Shown here: positions 21,742 through 33,189 of the stretch, piece after piece | How positions within the stretch are numbered: the first letter of the stretch is position 1 | Layout of the letters: each line of letters starts with the position of its first letter | NCBI GenBank assembly: GCA_032433595.1 | Contig: JASWJB010000096.1 | Span: forward strand, 62,001-126,000 | DNA: 64,000 nt | Origin: Conoideocrella luteorostrata | Taxonomy: Eukaryota; Ascomycota; Sordariomycetes; Hypocreales; Clavicipitaceae | Direction: 5' to 3' | Notes under the pieces: generated by a model | Seen by the model: only the letters and a program-made list of their open reading frames with translations | Database searches by the model: none | Told to the model about the DNA's origin: nothing | Made by a program: the position numbers and the translations under genes

Positions 21742-22843
21742 ATGCACGTAATAGAATACCATCGTCTTTTGCCTGCTCATGATGATGCCGAGTTTAGCCT
21801 CGATCACGGCTTAATAGTTAAGCCTAAAAAGTCCCGCATCACCTTTCTCGCCGTCTTTGGGCTCCTCTTAGCGTCAAATATCGTATTTGCTTTACTTTGG
21901 CTCAGTTGTCTTATGCACCGAGCTGATCCAGCCGACGCAGAATGCGTGCGACCTCAGTTGGTGTACTGCAAGTCCAGCCCGTCTCGACTCATACCCCTTG
22001 GTTTGAGCCCAGCTGACATTTTCTTTCCTTGGATCTCAACAGCCCCAGCATCCAGTGTCATTCGCTACGAAAAACGGCGTCTATGGCGAGATATCGATGG
22101 GCCAAATCCCTTCACCGGAAAGCCTCGGCCAGAATTTGATAGTGCATGGAGGAATCTCGTAGCTCGTGAGCAATACTTCCTATCTAGAAGAATAATTCTG
22201 CACAATGTGTTTTTTTAACTCCCTAATACCCTTAGCCATCATTATCAAAGTGTCGGGCAGTGAGCTTGCCATGTTCAGTGAGGGTGACAGCACATTGGCC
22301 TTCAAGGATGGTTCTGGATACATTGCCGAAATCGGTGTGTATCACGAGTTGCATTGTATTGTGGGTGGCTCTTTCCCTTCCTGTCGCTTTCTTTTCTTTT
22401 CTTTTCTTTTCTTTTCTTTTCTTTTCTTTTGGGTGAGGGGGGTAGATTTATCACCATAGCAGTGCCAATGCGTTCGCTAATAATGCTCGGAAGAAACGCG
22501 TGAGACGTTACTTGTATTTGGACCATTACTACCCGAATTTGACAACAGCAGATCGGGTAAGAGAAAATTTGCACATAGGTAACGTTTTTGGTCAAACAAG
22601 ACAGACAAGAGGTCATTAAATCATTTTAGTAACCGCCCATTAGACCATTGCCTCGAATACTGGAGAGAGTCTGCAATGTGCCGAGGCGACACAACCCTTG
22701 GAACATTGTTTTGGAACCATGGCGTGCCTACATCAAGAGTGTACACGAATAATGAGTGTGTTGACTGGGGAGCGCTTGATGATTGGGCGAGGCAGAGAAT
22801 GGTTGACATGGCAGATTACTCTCAGTTTATCAAGGATGAGTGA
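21742..22843 (+). CDS. UstYa-family (DUF3328) oxidative cyclisation protein A
   Basis: Exons 21742-22165, 22236-22360, 22494-22578 and 22644-22843 give 277 aa; each boundary keeps frame with GT-AG sites. Layout: a cytosolic N-terminus, one membrane helix at about 34-57 (LAVFGLLLASNIVFALLWL), then the lumenal DUF3328 domain with APASSVIRYE, FTGKPRPEFDSAW, DGSGYIAEIGVYHELHC (first HxxHC) and HIDHCLEYWRESAMC (second HxxHC). UstYa-type proteins are needed for macrocyclisation or oxidation of RiPP peptides in fungi, and the His/Cys motifs are thought to bind copper. Intron 2 (133 nt) contains nine TTTTC units in a row (an expandable tract) and splices at GGAAG. The gene is divergent from the methyltransferase and convergent with UstYa-B, 105 bp away. 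It appears intact. Confidence 0.88.
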
Positions 22844-22948
22844 GTCTGGAAAGTATATTAATTCTGAGGGATGTTACTCTGCGTTGCGGTTGCATGAACT
22901 ATTTTCGCGCCACAAAACATTGGTCCGCTTAAGATTCCCATCAAGAGC

Positions 22949-23772
22949 CTAAGTCAGGATTCCAGTGTCCGAAGAGTTGGCATATTTCTCCGCCCAGGAG
23001 AAAACATCAGCATAGCTCCGACATTGCTTGGGTTGGCCCCATCCATTAGTGAGATGTGTATCACGGTCTAACACCTCGAGGTTGGTATCTGCTGCGCATA
23101 TCAAGGCTTGTCTAATGTAATCAAAGCAGTGTCGTACGTGGGACGGAGCTATTCGTGTATTGGTATTATTATCCAAGTCGGGAACACCTGTGAGGTTATT
23201 CGGTGGCTGGCTTTCCAGCGCCTTGTAGTAGGCGACGACGATGGCATGCTGTAGTTGGGCTGTGAGCAGGAGGTTTCATCAGCTAAGCGAGGGATTGTGG
23301 GTTGCGGAAACTCACCAGGCAGTGTAGTTGGTGGAATACTGCGATGTTGGAGATAAAGGGCGCCAGCTCATGGTGGTGTACGAAGCCTCGCCCAACTGGG
23401 ATAATGGAGTTCCATGCTGCCTCGGACGACGGCGACGGTCTCTCGGTAAAGGTGATATTGTGTTGCCAGTAGAGGCGCACCTTGCCTGGGGGAACTGATT
23501 TTCACCTGACTCAGTATGAGACTTGCTGTTAGGCTGGGGGGGAGAGGTGGCTAACCTGGGAGGCCAAACGTGGACGTGCTTGGCGGATGAAGTCTTGCGA
23601 GCCCGGCCAAGTAGCCAACAACAACGGACAGGATGACTGCGGTGAGCATGTTGATCCATTTTTGGGCTTGAATTGACTGCGAAGACCTCGCGGTCGGCTC
23701 CAGGTCCTTCTCATGCTGTCTTAGTAGACACTCGCCGTCTCCCTCGTCGGTAGATGGCAAAATCGGTGCCAT
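22949..23772 (-). CDS. UstYa-family (DUF3328) oxidative cyclisation protein B
   Basis: Exons 23772-23556, 23494-23316 and 23248-22949 give 231 aa. The membrane helix is at about 42-60 (LTAVILSVVVGYLAGLARL). The DUF3328 domain has ERPSPSSEAAWNSI, then ISNIAVFHQLHC (first HxxHC, around residue 130) and HVRHCFDYIRQALIC (second HxxHC, around 172), ending YADVFSWAEKYAN. Both copper-type motifs are intact. It is shorter than UstYa-A and clearly divergent from it, so the two are different subfamily members rather than a recent tandem duplicate. Paired UstYa proteins are usual in dikaritin clusters (UstYa/UstYb in ustiloxin), where they act together. Confidence 0.88.
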
Positions 23773-24045
23773 GTTGTGCCCAGCTCAGGCTTGCAAGTTC
23801 GAAAATGGCAAATGGCGCAGCATCTTGACGGACGTTGGTCAGAAACACCATAATGTTGCTTGCTTATCAGCCCCATCAAGCCGAGGCTGCAGAAAGTGGT
23901 TAGCGCACAGTTTGGCCCCCAGGCTCTGCATTGTCATAACAAGACCACCACCACCACCCCCGCTTCGCCGTCCTGTTCTGGTAGATTTTTGTGGCGAACA
24001 GCTCTCTCTCTTGACTCGACTAGTAACCCTTTTCGTCACAACAAG

Positions 24046-24177
24046 ATGCGTTTGGTAATTATGCCGCTCCTTTTTCTTTTCGGCCTGAGCCTCGCGCCAC
24101 GGGCACTGCCCGGCCCCTGCGACTGGGATTGGACGCTCGCAGAAGGATGCTCTGACTGCATGAGCGGCCGCACATGA
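24046..24177 (+). CDS. Possible small secreted Cys-containing peptide
   Basis: A 43-codon frame with a good start context (ACAAGATG). Its N-terminus is a plausible signal peptide (MRLVIMPLLFLFGLSLA); the rest is short with three Cys and two Trp (CDWDW...EGCSDC). There is no family match I can name. It could be a secreted peptide, a second precursor-like gene of the cluster, the first exon of a longer gene, or chance. Confidence 0.3.
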   Translation: MRLVIMPLLFLFGLSLAPRALPGPCDWDWTLAEGCSDCMSGRT

Positions 24178-24574
24178 TGCGGGTGCGTAAATGCAGGACC
24201 TAAATGGTGTGAGAGGAGATATGACTACACGAGGCGATTGGTCCATCGAAGTCTCCATCCCAAGCAGATAGTCTGACAGAGCACAATGAAATCACAGTTC
24301 GTCTTTCCAACTTGGTGCAATGCCCTTCCGTTTGCTGACCGCCTTGCTATCTTCCTTGAGAATAAGGCGACTCTTTGATGCGTGTTTGGTCTTATTTATC
24401 CGCCTCTGAGCCGCTGCTTTCCAAAAACTTGGCATCAATGGTAATACCATTATATAAAGTATGACTGAAACTATATGCAGGCTCATGTCTAGCTTGTAGT
24501 TCGCTACCAGCATACTGGAGACTTTTCTGCTCACGGCCAATAAGAGATGCTAATACGAGTACTAAGAGTCCTTT

Positions 24575-25263
24575 CGATGGGCTGTTTACGTCATGCTGGG
24601 CATCGTGGCAGTATGGACCGTGTCCTACTTTTTCACCAATTTGCTCATCTGCTTTCCGGTAACAGCCCTCATAGAGCCCTTTTACGGCAATAATTGCATC
24701 AATGGTGTGCCGATGTGGCACTCCAACATCATCACTGACCTAGTCGTGGATGTGGGCATCCTTCTCATGCCCGTTCCCATGGTTTTACGACTCCAACTAC
24801 CGTGGAAGGAAAGGACATGCCTACTTGGAATCTTCCTGCTTGGCGCGACGTAACGTGACCCGTACTTGATACGTTTTGCGGACGCGGACTGATGATGTTC
24901 CAGGGTTTGCGCAATTAGCCTAACGCGCCTAATAACACTGTTGGAGGTTGCTAAGGAGTATATTCAACATGGTAACGACGTGACATGTAAATCTTGCGTG
25001 GAAAAAAACATTGTCCCGGGAAGCAGTCTAATGCCGCGGCTCTCGCAGACTATACGTCGCCAGCGTTCTACTGGACCAACATTGAGATGGCCATGGCCGT
25101 GGTCTCGGCCTGCCTGCCGACACTGCGGCCTATCTGGGTCCATTTGTCGAGTCCCTCACCTCAGCCCTCGGGCCAGCCATCAGGATCAGGCTCATGCGAG
25201 GAGGATGGACAGGCGGTACTCCACGGGCCATTATGGGCAAGCAATAAGGAGGCACGTACCTAG
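24575..25263 (+). pseudogene. C-terminal half of a split SAT4/fungal-rhodopsin-like membrane protein gene
   Basis: Exons 24577-24849, 24904-24971 and 25049-25263 encode the last five or so helices of a SAT4-type protein: WAVYVMLGIVAVWTVSYF, the Cys loop region, then SNIITDLVVDVGILLMPVPM, LLGIFLLGATVCAIS and FYWTNIEMAMAVVSACLPTL. The part beginning at Arg (CGA, 24575) has no N-terminal helices: upstream the frame hits stops at once, and I find no first exon between 24178 and 24575. The missing part matches what is encoded at 11570-11175 on the opposite strand, which ends in the same Arg codon. Confidence 0.75.
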
Positions 25264-25855
25264 TGAGAAACCAGGACGTGCGCGTCTAACATGCAGATAG
25301 AATAATGGCGGAGGCAGAGGGAGGGTGGCGCATTGTAAAACATTCCGAATAAAGAATATTGCTCCAACTTGACGCACCGTCTTGCCATACATAACCTAGT
25401 AGCAGTACCTTACACACCAGCGTATATGCACAGGACCGTACTTGATATAAGTAATATCTAGTGTGGCGCCTTGCAATTTCGGCGCCCATCGTACCAGTGC
25501 CAGTGCCAGTGCCAGTACTTGCACAGCCTGTGAGCCATTTAATGGGGAAGGTGCATATTTGCTGGACCGGACCAAACATGAAGGTTGGGTCGTTGTCGGC
25601 CCGGCCACCTGACATCCGAATCCCTCACTAGCCGTGTCCGTGAGTGTTGGTTCGTGAGCGTTGGTTTGGTTGAATTTTGAACCAACATGCCCCCGCCGCA
25701 AAGCTGACATTTCCCAGATGTGTAGATTTTTGATGCTGCACATGTCGCCAAAGACTTCAAAACAGCGCCATGTACGCTATTCAAACTGCTGTCACCTGAC
25801 GACAACGGCCACTATCTTGTCCTTGATCGACTTGGCATCTCACGCCCTGGCCACA

Positions 25856-27415
25856 ATGTGCGACGTTGGCATCGCAGCGCAGTTGCATTCCGAACTTTCG
25901 CCCCAGCTGTCTAGCCCGCATCTCGTCTCTGAGCAAGCGCCGCCGCGATGGAGCGCCTTCAATGCACCGCAGCCCGGCGCCGTCGTCAATGTCAAGACAG
26001 AAGCCGACGTGGCAGCTGCGGTAAGACGAGGCTCGTCTTACCTGGCCACAGGCATGTGCTGACCCGTAAACAGGTTAGATACTGTGCCTCCAAGGATATC
26101 CCATTCTTGGCCCAGAACGGAGGCAGCGCATGGTCCTCCAGCTTCGATCTCGGTCGCCGCGGTGTCTTGATCAACCTGGCAGCGTTAAACGAGGTCATTT
26201 TCAATGCCGACAAGACTCAAGCTACCATAGGCGGAGGATCCAGCGTCAAGAACACAATTAACCAGGCGTCTGCTGCAAAGGCTCTCGTCGTGACGGGCAA
26301 CTGCAACTGCGTCGGCACGCTCGGAGCCATCCTCGGCGGCGGCTTCGGCAACCTTATGGGATCATATGGCCTGGGCGTCGACAACGTGCTGTCCATGCGC
26401 CTTGTCACTGCCGATGGTCAGCTCCACACCGTGACGGCCAGCTCTGAACCGGATCTGTTCTGGGCTCTTCGCGGCGCCGGGCCAAACCTTGGAATCGTCA
26501 CATCGGCCGTCGTCAGGTCTTATCCAACTTCAGGGGCCGATCTAATGGCTTGGTCGGCTTTTGTGGCATTCTCTCCCGACAAACTTGAGCAGGTTTTCCA
26601 GGCCATTCAGGACATAAATCTCCAGCCAGCCATGAGTGTCTTGGCGTACTTGATGCCACCAGGTCCTCCTGAGTCGACGGAGCCGGCCGTTATCGTTACC
26701 ATGTTTCTGCACAAGGGGAATGACACAGCCGGACGTGCTGCCTTTGCCAGTATCTTCGCCGTCGGTCCTGTGGAAGTGCAGACCGCCTTGCTTCCATACC
26801 ATCAATGGAACTCGGGAGCGGACGGCTTCTGCACCCCTGGCGGCCGCAAGCCGTCATACGGCGCAGGGTTTCAGACTTTGCACCCCAGTACCTGGCGTCA
26901 GATATGGGACAAGTATATTGGGTTTCAAAAGAGGCCAACGGCGCACCACAGCATCGTCCTTCTCGAGGTGTACCCCATGGGCAAGGTCAGATCCGTGGCA
27001 TCCGATTCGGCAGCATACCCCCACCGTCATGTCAATTTTCAAGCTTTCGCCATCCCCTGGTACACGGATGAGTCATTAGATACCGAAGCCAAAGCTTTCG
27101 GCAACGCCGTACGCGATTTGTGGAGGGCTTCGGATGGGTTGCCTCGACCCGCCGGGTAAGCAACAATCTCGAGTCAGCGTGTTTTCTTTTGTTTCGTGGG
27201 ACTTTCCCTAGTTCTCTCCTTTATCTTAATTATCGGCTTCTTCTCCTCCATTCCCTAGATTAGAACTCATTTTAACATAAAGCAGGTACATAAACTTTGC
27301 TAACGGCGACGATACCCCAGAGACTGTTTACGGGGATAGTCTTCCTCGACTTCGATCTATTAAGCAGCGCTTTGATCCCTACAACCGGTTCAATCAGTGG
27401 TTTAACATCGTGTGA
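25856..27415 (+). CDS. FAD-linked oxidase (BBE-like, PCMH fold)
   Basis: Exons 25856-26020, 26074-27155 and 27286-27415 give 458 aa. FAD_binding_4 (PCMH) domain: NVKTEADVAAA, IPFLAQNGGSAWSSSF, then TGNCNCVGTLGAILGGGFG and DLFWALRGAGPNLGIVTS. The C-terminal BBE segment is YINFANGDD...RFDPYNRFNQWF. In bicovalent family members a His follows the first GG; here the residue is Ser (NGGSAW), while the Cys of the TGxCxxVG motif is kept, so flavin is probably held by Cys only. There is no clear signal peptide, unlike many secreted relatives. Such enzymes oxidise small molecules in many fungal clusters. It lies just outside the proposed inversion, downstream of the SAT4 C-half. It appears intact. Confidence 0.87.
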
Positions 27416-27804
27416 GGACAACGAAGATAGTTATTAATATATATAGCTACTCTTAATTATCTACAAACAATTAAGTATATACAACGTAACCTTATGTGCT
27501 TCCACGATTATAGCTACTGTACTAAGGGTCCAGTGGAGTATACTATAATACACACTTTTCGTCCGTGCGTCCTGTCGGGCTGCGTCCCGTCCCCTACGGT
27601 GAATGAGCATGGATAAGCCCATGTCAGGGGCAACAACACGGTGACGATTATTTCAAGGCAAGGCCGCCAGTGCTTTCCCACCGCGCTTTTCCTTTACCTC
27701 CGCTATCACGAACATTGGCGTGTTTGTTGTTTTAGTGTTTTTATTGTGCTTCTTTTTTTCCCCTCCAAAAGGGAACGTCAAGTAATTCTAGATCTTCCCT
27801 GCCG

Positions 27805-30800
27805 ACACCTTGCGTTGACCGAAAAATGCAGAACCTCCTCTTTTCACGGACCTGGGCCTCTATCTCGATCAAAAGACTCGCGCCCTGATCTGCTTTAGAC
27901 CTGAGTGCCAATGTGCTCTGTTCGTCGATGGTTCAAAGGTCACCTCACACCTGCGCGACAAACATAAGATTCCAGAAGAAACAAGGAAAGGCGTGACCAA
28001 GCTTCTTAGCTCTATGACCCCACGATGCACGAACGCAGACCAGCTAGAACCGCTCGAAGATGGTTCTCCGACGCATAAATTTATTCGACTCTGCGAAGGC
28101 TATTCATGCAAAGGCAAAGGCTGCGATTTCCGAATTATCAGCTTACAGTCAACTAAACGCCATTATTCCGACCCATCGACACAAGAGCGTTGCCTTTCGT
28201 CGGTTCCCCCACGACGACGGAGCGACGTGGACGCGCTGTTTAAATATGTCTATCTACAATCGTGGTCCTTGGGACCCGGCAGACGCTATTACATTGTTGA
28301 GCACAATGGAAATCAGCTACAGCCAGTCGGCGGCCGCAATGCCCAAGTCCACCTTGAACATGTGCGAGACCGCGAACTTAACAGGCGACATTCTCTGATG
28401 GGTAGTCGTGCAACAACGGAAGCGTTGGCGCCATCGGAGGCGAAGGCGAAGCGTTATCCCCAAAGCACTGGCCTCAGCTTTTCGGAGGAAGGACCGCGGA
28501 TCGAAAGGACGAGGTGGAAAGAGACGTATCGTGGGAGAGACCGTGCGTTGCTATGCGCGCTAATACAGATGCCGGAGCAGCGCGCCGACCAGATCAGACA
28601 CGCTGCGATTATGCCCTCGGCGGAACTGAGATCGACAATATCAACAATGAGCCATGTCTTAAAAGCTCACGGGAAGACGAGGAGAAAATTTATATGATTC
28701 TGACTCTTTTCGACACTGTCATGGATCGGTGCGAAGAGACCGCCCAAAAAACAAGTCGAAGTATGCTATGCTGGTTAAGGAGCACCAAGTCAACCGCGTG
28801 CTATCCAAAGCTATTTACTTTCGTACGTTATAGCTCCACTACAAGGAGGTACTGACTCTTGTTCAAGAGATATCTTGCTTGTCTCCTACGGGTCTATCGT
28901 ATGAGTCCGGATGTCAGGGCCAAGACGACAGGAATGCGAATAGGTGAGAAGTAGATGAGGTACATGGGCATGATATGGGATCATCCGTATTGGATTGAAG
29001 CTCAGGGTGATTCTAGCGAGAACACGTCACAGCCACTCGGTGAAAGAAAGAGGATGCATATGGACCTGCATTCATTCCCTTCCTCTGCTGACGATGACAA
29101 CCCAGGATCTGTAGACCTGGGCGACTGCGCAGCGAGAGCCGAAGGAGCAGTGTATGACGTACTCGTGCCCGAGGACGAAAGCGATACCGATGAGAGCATA
29201 CATCTCGAGGACGGAGACAGCGACGAGGATTATGTAGAAGAGTGCGAAGATGAGACAAGCTACGCCACGAACCTCCAGAGCCCTGCAGCCCCTGCGGGTA
29301 TAGCTGTCCGCACTCCATCTATGAAGGCGTTGCTTGAACTTCTATTTGGATTAAGCATGGCGTTTTGTACACAATCTTACACAGATGGGCAGCTTGATAC
29401 GACGGCGTTGTTCTACTCTAGCGGTATACTTGGCTTTTCGGCGGAATCCAATGCATTCTTGCCCGCTCGATCCTTGTCGGAATATCCCGTCAAGGCTCAC
29501 AGGCAAGGTCACGCGGTCACCCCAGCGCGCCTCTTTTATACGGCGCGCTTGGGGGCACTTCTCCTTCTCTTCTCCTCTCTTAGACAGACCTGATGAATTG
29601 AATACTTTGTTTATTGCTTTGCTTCACCTTCTGGTACCGGCTACTCGAAGCCCCTGTGCTTCCTACAATCCTATACTAGCTACCTATCCGCGCTTATCTA
29701 TATTCAGCGACTCTTATACCTCGAATATGCCCTTCCTCTTGAAGAATACGTCATTCTTGGCATTCCATGCCGGCCACGCACCAAGTACCTCCAGCGTTTA
29801 GACTTGGTTCGCGTCAAGTATATGGTCAGTGGCGCTCAGTCTCCATTTGAAGAGATGATGAGCCTCCGCGATTATGGTCGCGTGATGGCACGCACTGACA
29901 CCCCGCCATTCCTCTTACGCTGGAGCGAGGATAGTCAAATCGTGTTCCATGGCGATGTACTTCGCCTGTCTATGGGAGATTTTCGGCATCTACCGGAACA
30001 CTTAATATAGGAGGCCGGCCAACTGTGTAATGAGCTGATGTACGATTGGCAGCCGGAGATTGACCTATCAAGAGTCAAGGATGACTTCAAAAATGCTCGG
30101 AGAGGATTATCTTTCGTCCAACACCCGGACAACAAGCTTACCGAGGCTTACATGGACTTGTGTGAGCAGTCCTGCACAACACGCCACAACGGACTATTAC
30201 GGGGAGCGTCTTGGAGTCGGTCGGCGGTTAGTTCCTATCTAAAGAAGGCAGGCATCTATTTCTTCAGTACCTAGGAGGTACTATGCATATCGCGGGTGGC
30301 GGTATCCCCAGGTGCAGAGAGCTTTTTAGCCTATGGTGCGTGAATGGCGAAACGGGAATAAGAGGAGTATACGCTTACCATGGATCGATGATCTATTTGA
30401 CATGTCACCGCAAAGGAAAAGGATCTACAAACCGTGAGTTTATTGTAGCTAGATTCCTTCCGATTCAAGTTCGAAATTTGCTATTTAAATACCTGGTATA
30501 TATTCGCCCATTCACCGAGATGATATATCAGGAAGCACTTTTAAGATCAAAGAAAGCCTCCGAGTTTTCACCGCTGCTGTTTCGAAAAGACATGCTCCTC
30601 GGGAGTAGTCCTTGGCATACAGAAAAGTTAACCAGTATCCTCAAGAAGACAACACTAAAGGTATGGAAGCACGAAGTCAACGCACAACTTTTTCGACAGC
30701 TCTGTATTGGCATATCTGAAAAACATGTGCGAGAAGTCTTTGAGCCTTTCAATAGATTTGACGACAAAAGCCCTAAAGCAGACCGCAATGTAGTTCTCGC

Positions 30801-31200
30801 TTGGCAAAGCGGCCATTGACCGCTTCAGCGTGGTACAACATATGATCTTGACGGCGCGTTTCCAACAGTCCTCCAACCACAGCTGCTCCACCTGTACGAC
30901 TGGGCTTCCACAAGATGGCACGAATTCCTCCACTTGCCGAGCCGAATAGCTTCTCAGTCTGCGCCCATTGCACCCAAAAGCGACACCATGACTCAAACAC
31001 CAAGATTTCAGCCAGACAGATCTGATGGAGGGTCTAGCTCTACCGTCCGGGAGACCAGTTTCCCCAAAAATAGCTACACAAAACACGATTACTCATTAAA
31101 TCAGTCGAGCAGATCGGCGCCAAGCCGGTTGGCTCATAATTGGAGCGATTTTGCAAACGAAAATGATGATAAATTCAGCAGTCCAGTAACTTAGAGTCCA
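27805..31200 (+). pseudogene. Decayed OrsD/RecQ-helicase-associated gene, copy 1
   Basis: From about 27805 shifting frames read an OrsD (DUF3505) module with Cys/His pairs: CFRPECQCALF, HLRDKHKI, then CKGKGCDFR. Next come CEETAQKTSRSMLCWLRST (about 28735) and an acidic stretch (28955-29230). From about 29300 follows the middle domain that in fungal genomes accompanies RecQ-type helicases: LFGLSMAFCTQS, WSEDSQIVFHGDVLRLSM, LSFVQHPDNKLTEAYMDLC, STNREFIVARFLP and FNRFDDKSPKADRNVVLAWQSGH. Many stops and frame changes show it is dead. The helicase domain itself is not seen. A solo LTR (29475-29667) splits it. OrsD-type genes next to RecQ helicases are often repeated, subtelomeric or mobile; that is context only. 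Confidence 0.65.
29475..29667 (+). mobile_element. Solo LTR, family 2, inserted in OrsD/RecQ relic
   Basis: A 193-bp element starts TGTCGGAATATCCCG and ends TGCTTCCTACA, with perfect 5-bp target duplication ATCCT (29470-29474, 29668-29672). It contains TTTTATAC and an inverted GCGCGCC/GGCGCGC pair. The host reading resumes across the insertion, which shows that the LTR arrived after the host gene. Confidence 0.88.
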
Positions 31201-31578
31201 TGCACCTAGCAACGGCATTCGTGTGCGAAAGCAGAACGCAAGTCATGGGACAATGAGGGTGCAAAAAATTATGGGAACGATTTTCCGTATCTTAATCCAA
31301 ACAGCACCGGCAAAAGACGAATAGCTCGAGAGGAAGTTGCTGGCGAACATCTTTTTTCCGCAAAACGACGTAATATCCATGAACTACTGTGCACGGAGAC
31401 GTCTAACCTCGACCCGGATTACGGACCAGCAGAACGGGACGAACGGGAAGTGGATTTGCCAGTGTTTGGTCGCCCTGGAACTGTCAATAGCCTAAGAACA
31501 CTTGAGAACCAACAGAGATTGACCTCCTTCCTTCGAGACCGTGAGGTGAACTGGATTTATCCCGCAAAGTTCTAACCC

Positions 31579-32139
31579 GTGGTTAGACGAATTAGCGAAG
31601 ATTTTGAGCGCTGGAGAACTGTCGGGTGCCAACTCTGCTTTGTTACTCATGCCATCCCAGCCGAGGATTATGACATTGTTGATTGTCCCTCCACGGACGG
31701 TGATAAAGCGAGGAGAGTGCTCCATTGGCTCGGGGACGTGAAGCTGGAAAGGTTTTCCGGTGGGTTTAGCTTCTGCAGTCTTTGCATTGAAACAAACGAG
31801 ATTTGCAGAGAGATATCAACGGCCGAGCGTATGCGCACGGCAAACACCAAGGAAGAAAAGGATCGGCTACGAACAAGAGTTAGTTCAGTTACGGATTCAG
31901 ACGGGCTTTGCAACAATAAGAAGGCGGTACGAAAGACTATTGCTGCAATTTGTGTATATAATGGCCAGATCTTAGGAAAGACATTAACAAAAATAGTTTT
32001 GGATAAGTATGGAGTTGATTTGACCATAGAACGCCAAGCTACTAAATGGTTCGAAAGCCAAATTGCGTACAGAAGCAGCTGGATTCCACCGATACTTCTT
32101 GTTTTTGATTTGCTTGTTACTGGGTTTGAATTTCTCTGA
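31579..32139 (+). pseudogene. Cys-rich C-terminal tail of a RecQ-associated protein, first
   Basis: An open frame with no ATG-bounded gene context reads FERWRTVGCQLCFV, then FSFCSLCIETNEICREI. That is a CxxC...CxxC...C arrangement like the zinc-binding tail at the C-terminus of fungal RecQ-type helicase proteins. The upstream helicase is absent and the frame is cut at both ends. Confidence 0.45.
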
Positions 32140-32250
32140 AAGCACTTGTCCTATAGAGGTTACAAGGAGACTAAAGACACTAACCAAAGCGAGCCTGATA
32201 GCACTGAAGAAGACTTATAGCCAATTGACGATTGGAATACTGATGATGAG

Positions 32251-32763
32251 GTGGCAAATTGGAAAGCCGTCGCGGACTGGTGGATGAACAAATGCAGCTT
32301 TTGCGCCGGGCGAGGTATACGAGGGCAGCAGATTGAGCACACTGTGCGTACCTGCGAAAAAGGAGGCAAATTGCAGGTACGAAAAGGTCTAGGGGAGGCC
32401 ATCTATGAAGAAGGCTTCTGGGCTCTTGGCGGATGCCGAGGCTGTGCCATGCCTCGAGAAATCTGTCAAGCGTGGTCAAAAACAAGCACTGGCGCGTGGA
32501 AGAGAGACTTAGCAATAAGTTGCCAATATGGTAAACAGGTTTACGACACAGTTATTGGGCTCTACTACTGCGGTCATCTCAAATACAGACAAGATGTTCT
32601 TGAGGACATTATGGAGGAAGGATTACATGATATATGTGATGAGGATGCTGCGGCGTGGCTTGGACGGAAAATTACCGTCGAAGAAGTGGAGAGTTGTGAG
32701 ATCATGAGGCAGTTAAAAGGATGGACTGTCATGATACGGAACGATAGGATCGAGACTTCTTAG
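32251..32763 (+). pseudogene. Cys-rich C-terminal tail of a RecQ-associated protein, second
   Basis: A 170-codon frame with the same tail architecture: CSFCAGRGIRGQQIEHTVRTC, then GCRGCAMPREICQAW and CQYG. It is better preserved than the copy at 31579 and ends at a natural stop. Having two tails without helicase domains suggests remains of two related genes, or a deletion that joined them. Confidence 0.5.
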
Positions 32764-33189
32764 CGTTAGTGACTTAATAAGGTCTTAAATCTTCTGTTAG
32801 GATTTGTGAGTAAGTCAACTTTAAAATTATTAGAGCAACAGTCTATGCTGGATGGTACAGTAGACTTCGTTTTAAATTATCTACTCTAGTATTGTGTGTC
32901 CAGAAACGGGGCCCGTTCCCGGTTCTACGCGTGTTCGATGTGCAACGCATTCGAACGCGCCCCGTTCTTGTTTCGTGTCATATCTCGTGTGAACGGCTAT
33001 TCGAGCAAATCTTGCATGCCATCAATCTACATAACTTCTTTTCTGCGCGCATTGTGTGTTTTAAGTGGCATCTGTCGAGCCTCTATCCGTAGCCATGAAT
33101 TCATTGCCAATTGATCCAGTGCATGACCGAGTGCAAACCGAGTCAGCCCCAAGCACAACGAATATTAGTTGTCGGAGGCGACCAAACGA

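Noticed and set aside
24292..24721. Minus-strand frames just left of the SAT4 C-half (82 and 109 codons)
   Set aside because: No recognisable family. One (SLIGREQKSLQYAGSELQAR) looked protein-like, and would adjoin the left flank if the inversion is undone, but I cannot assign it.
25496..25516. GTGCCA hexamer repeat
   Set aside because: Only three to four short units; a trivial microsatellite.
27641..30274. Long gene call for the OrsD/RecQ region as a functional protein
   Set aside because: Multiple stops and frame changes and an LTR insertion; it is a relic.
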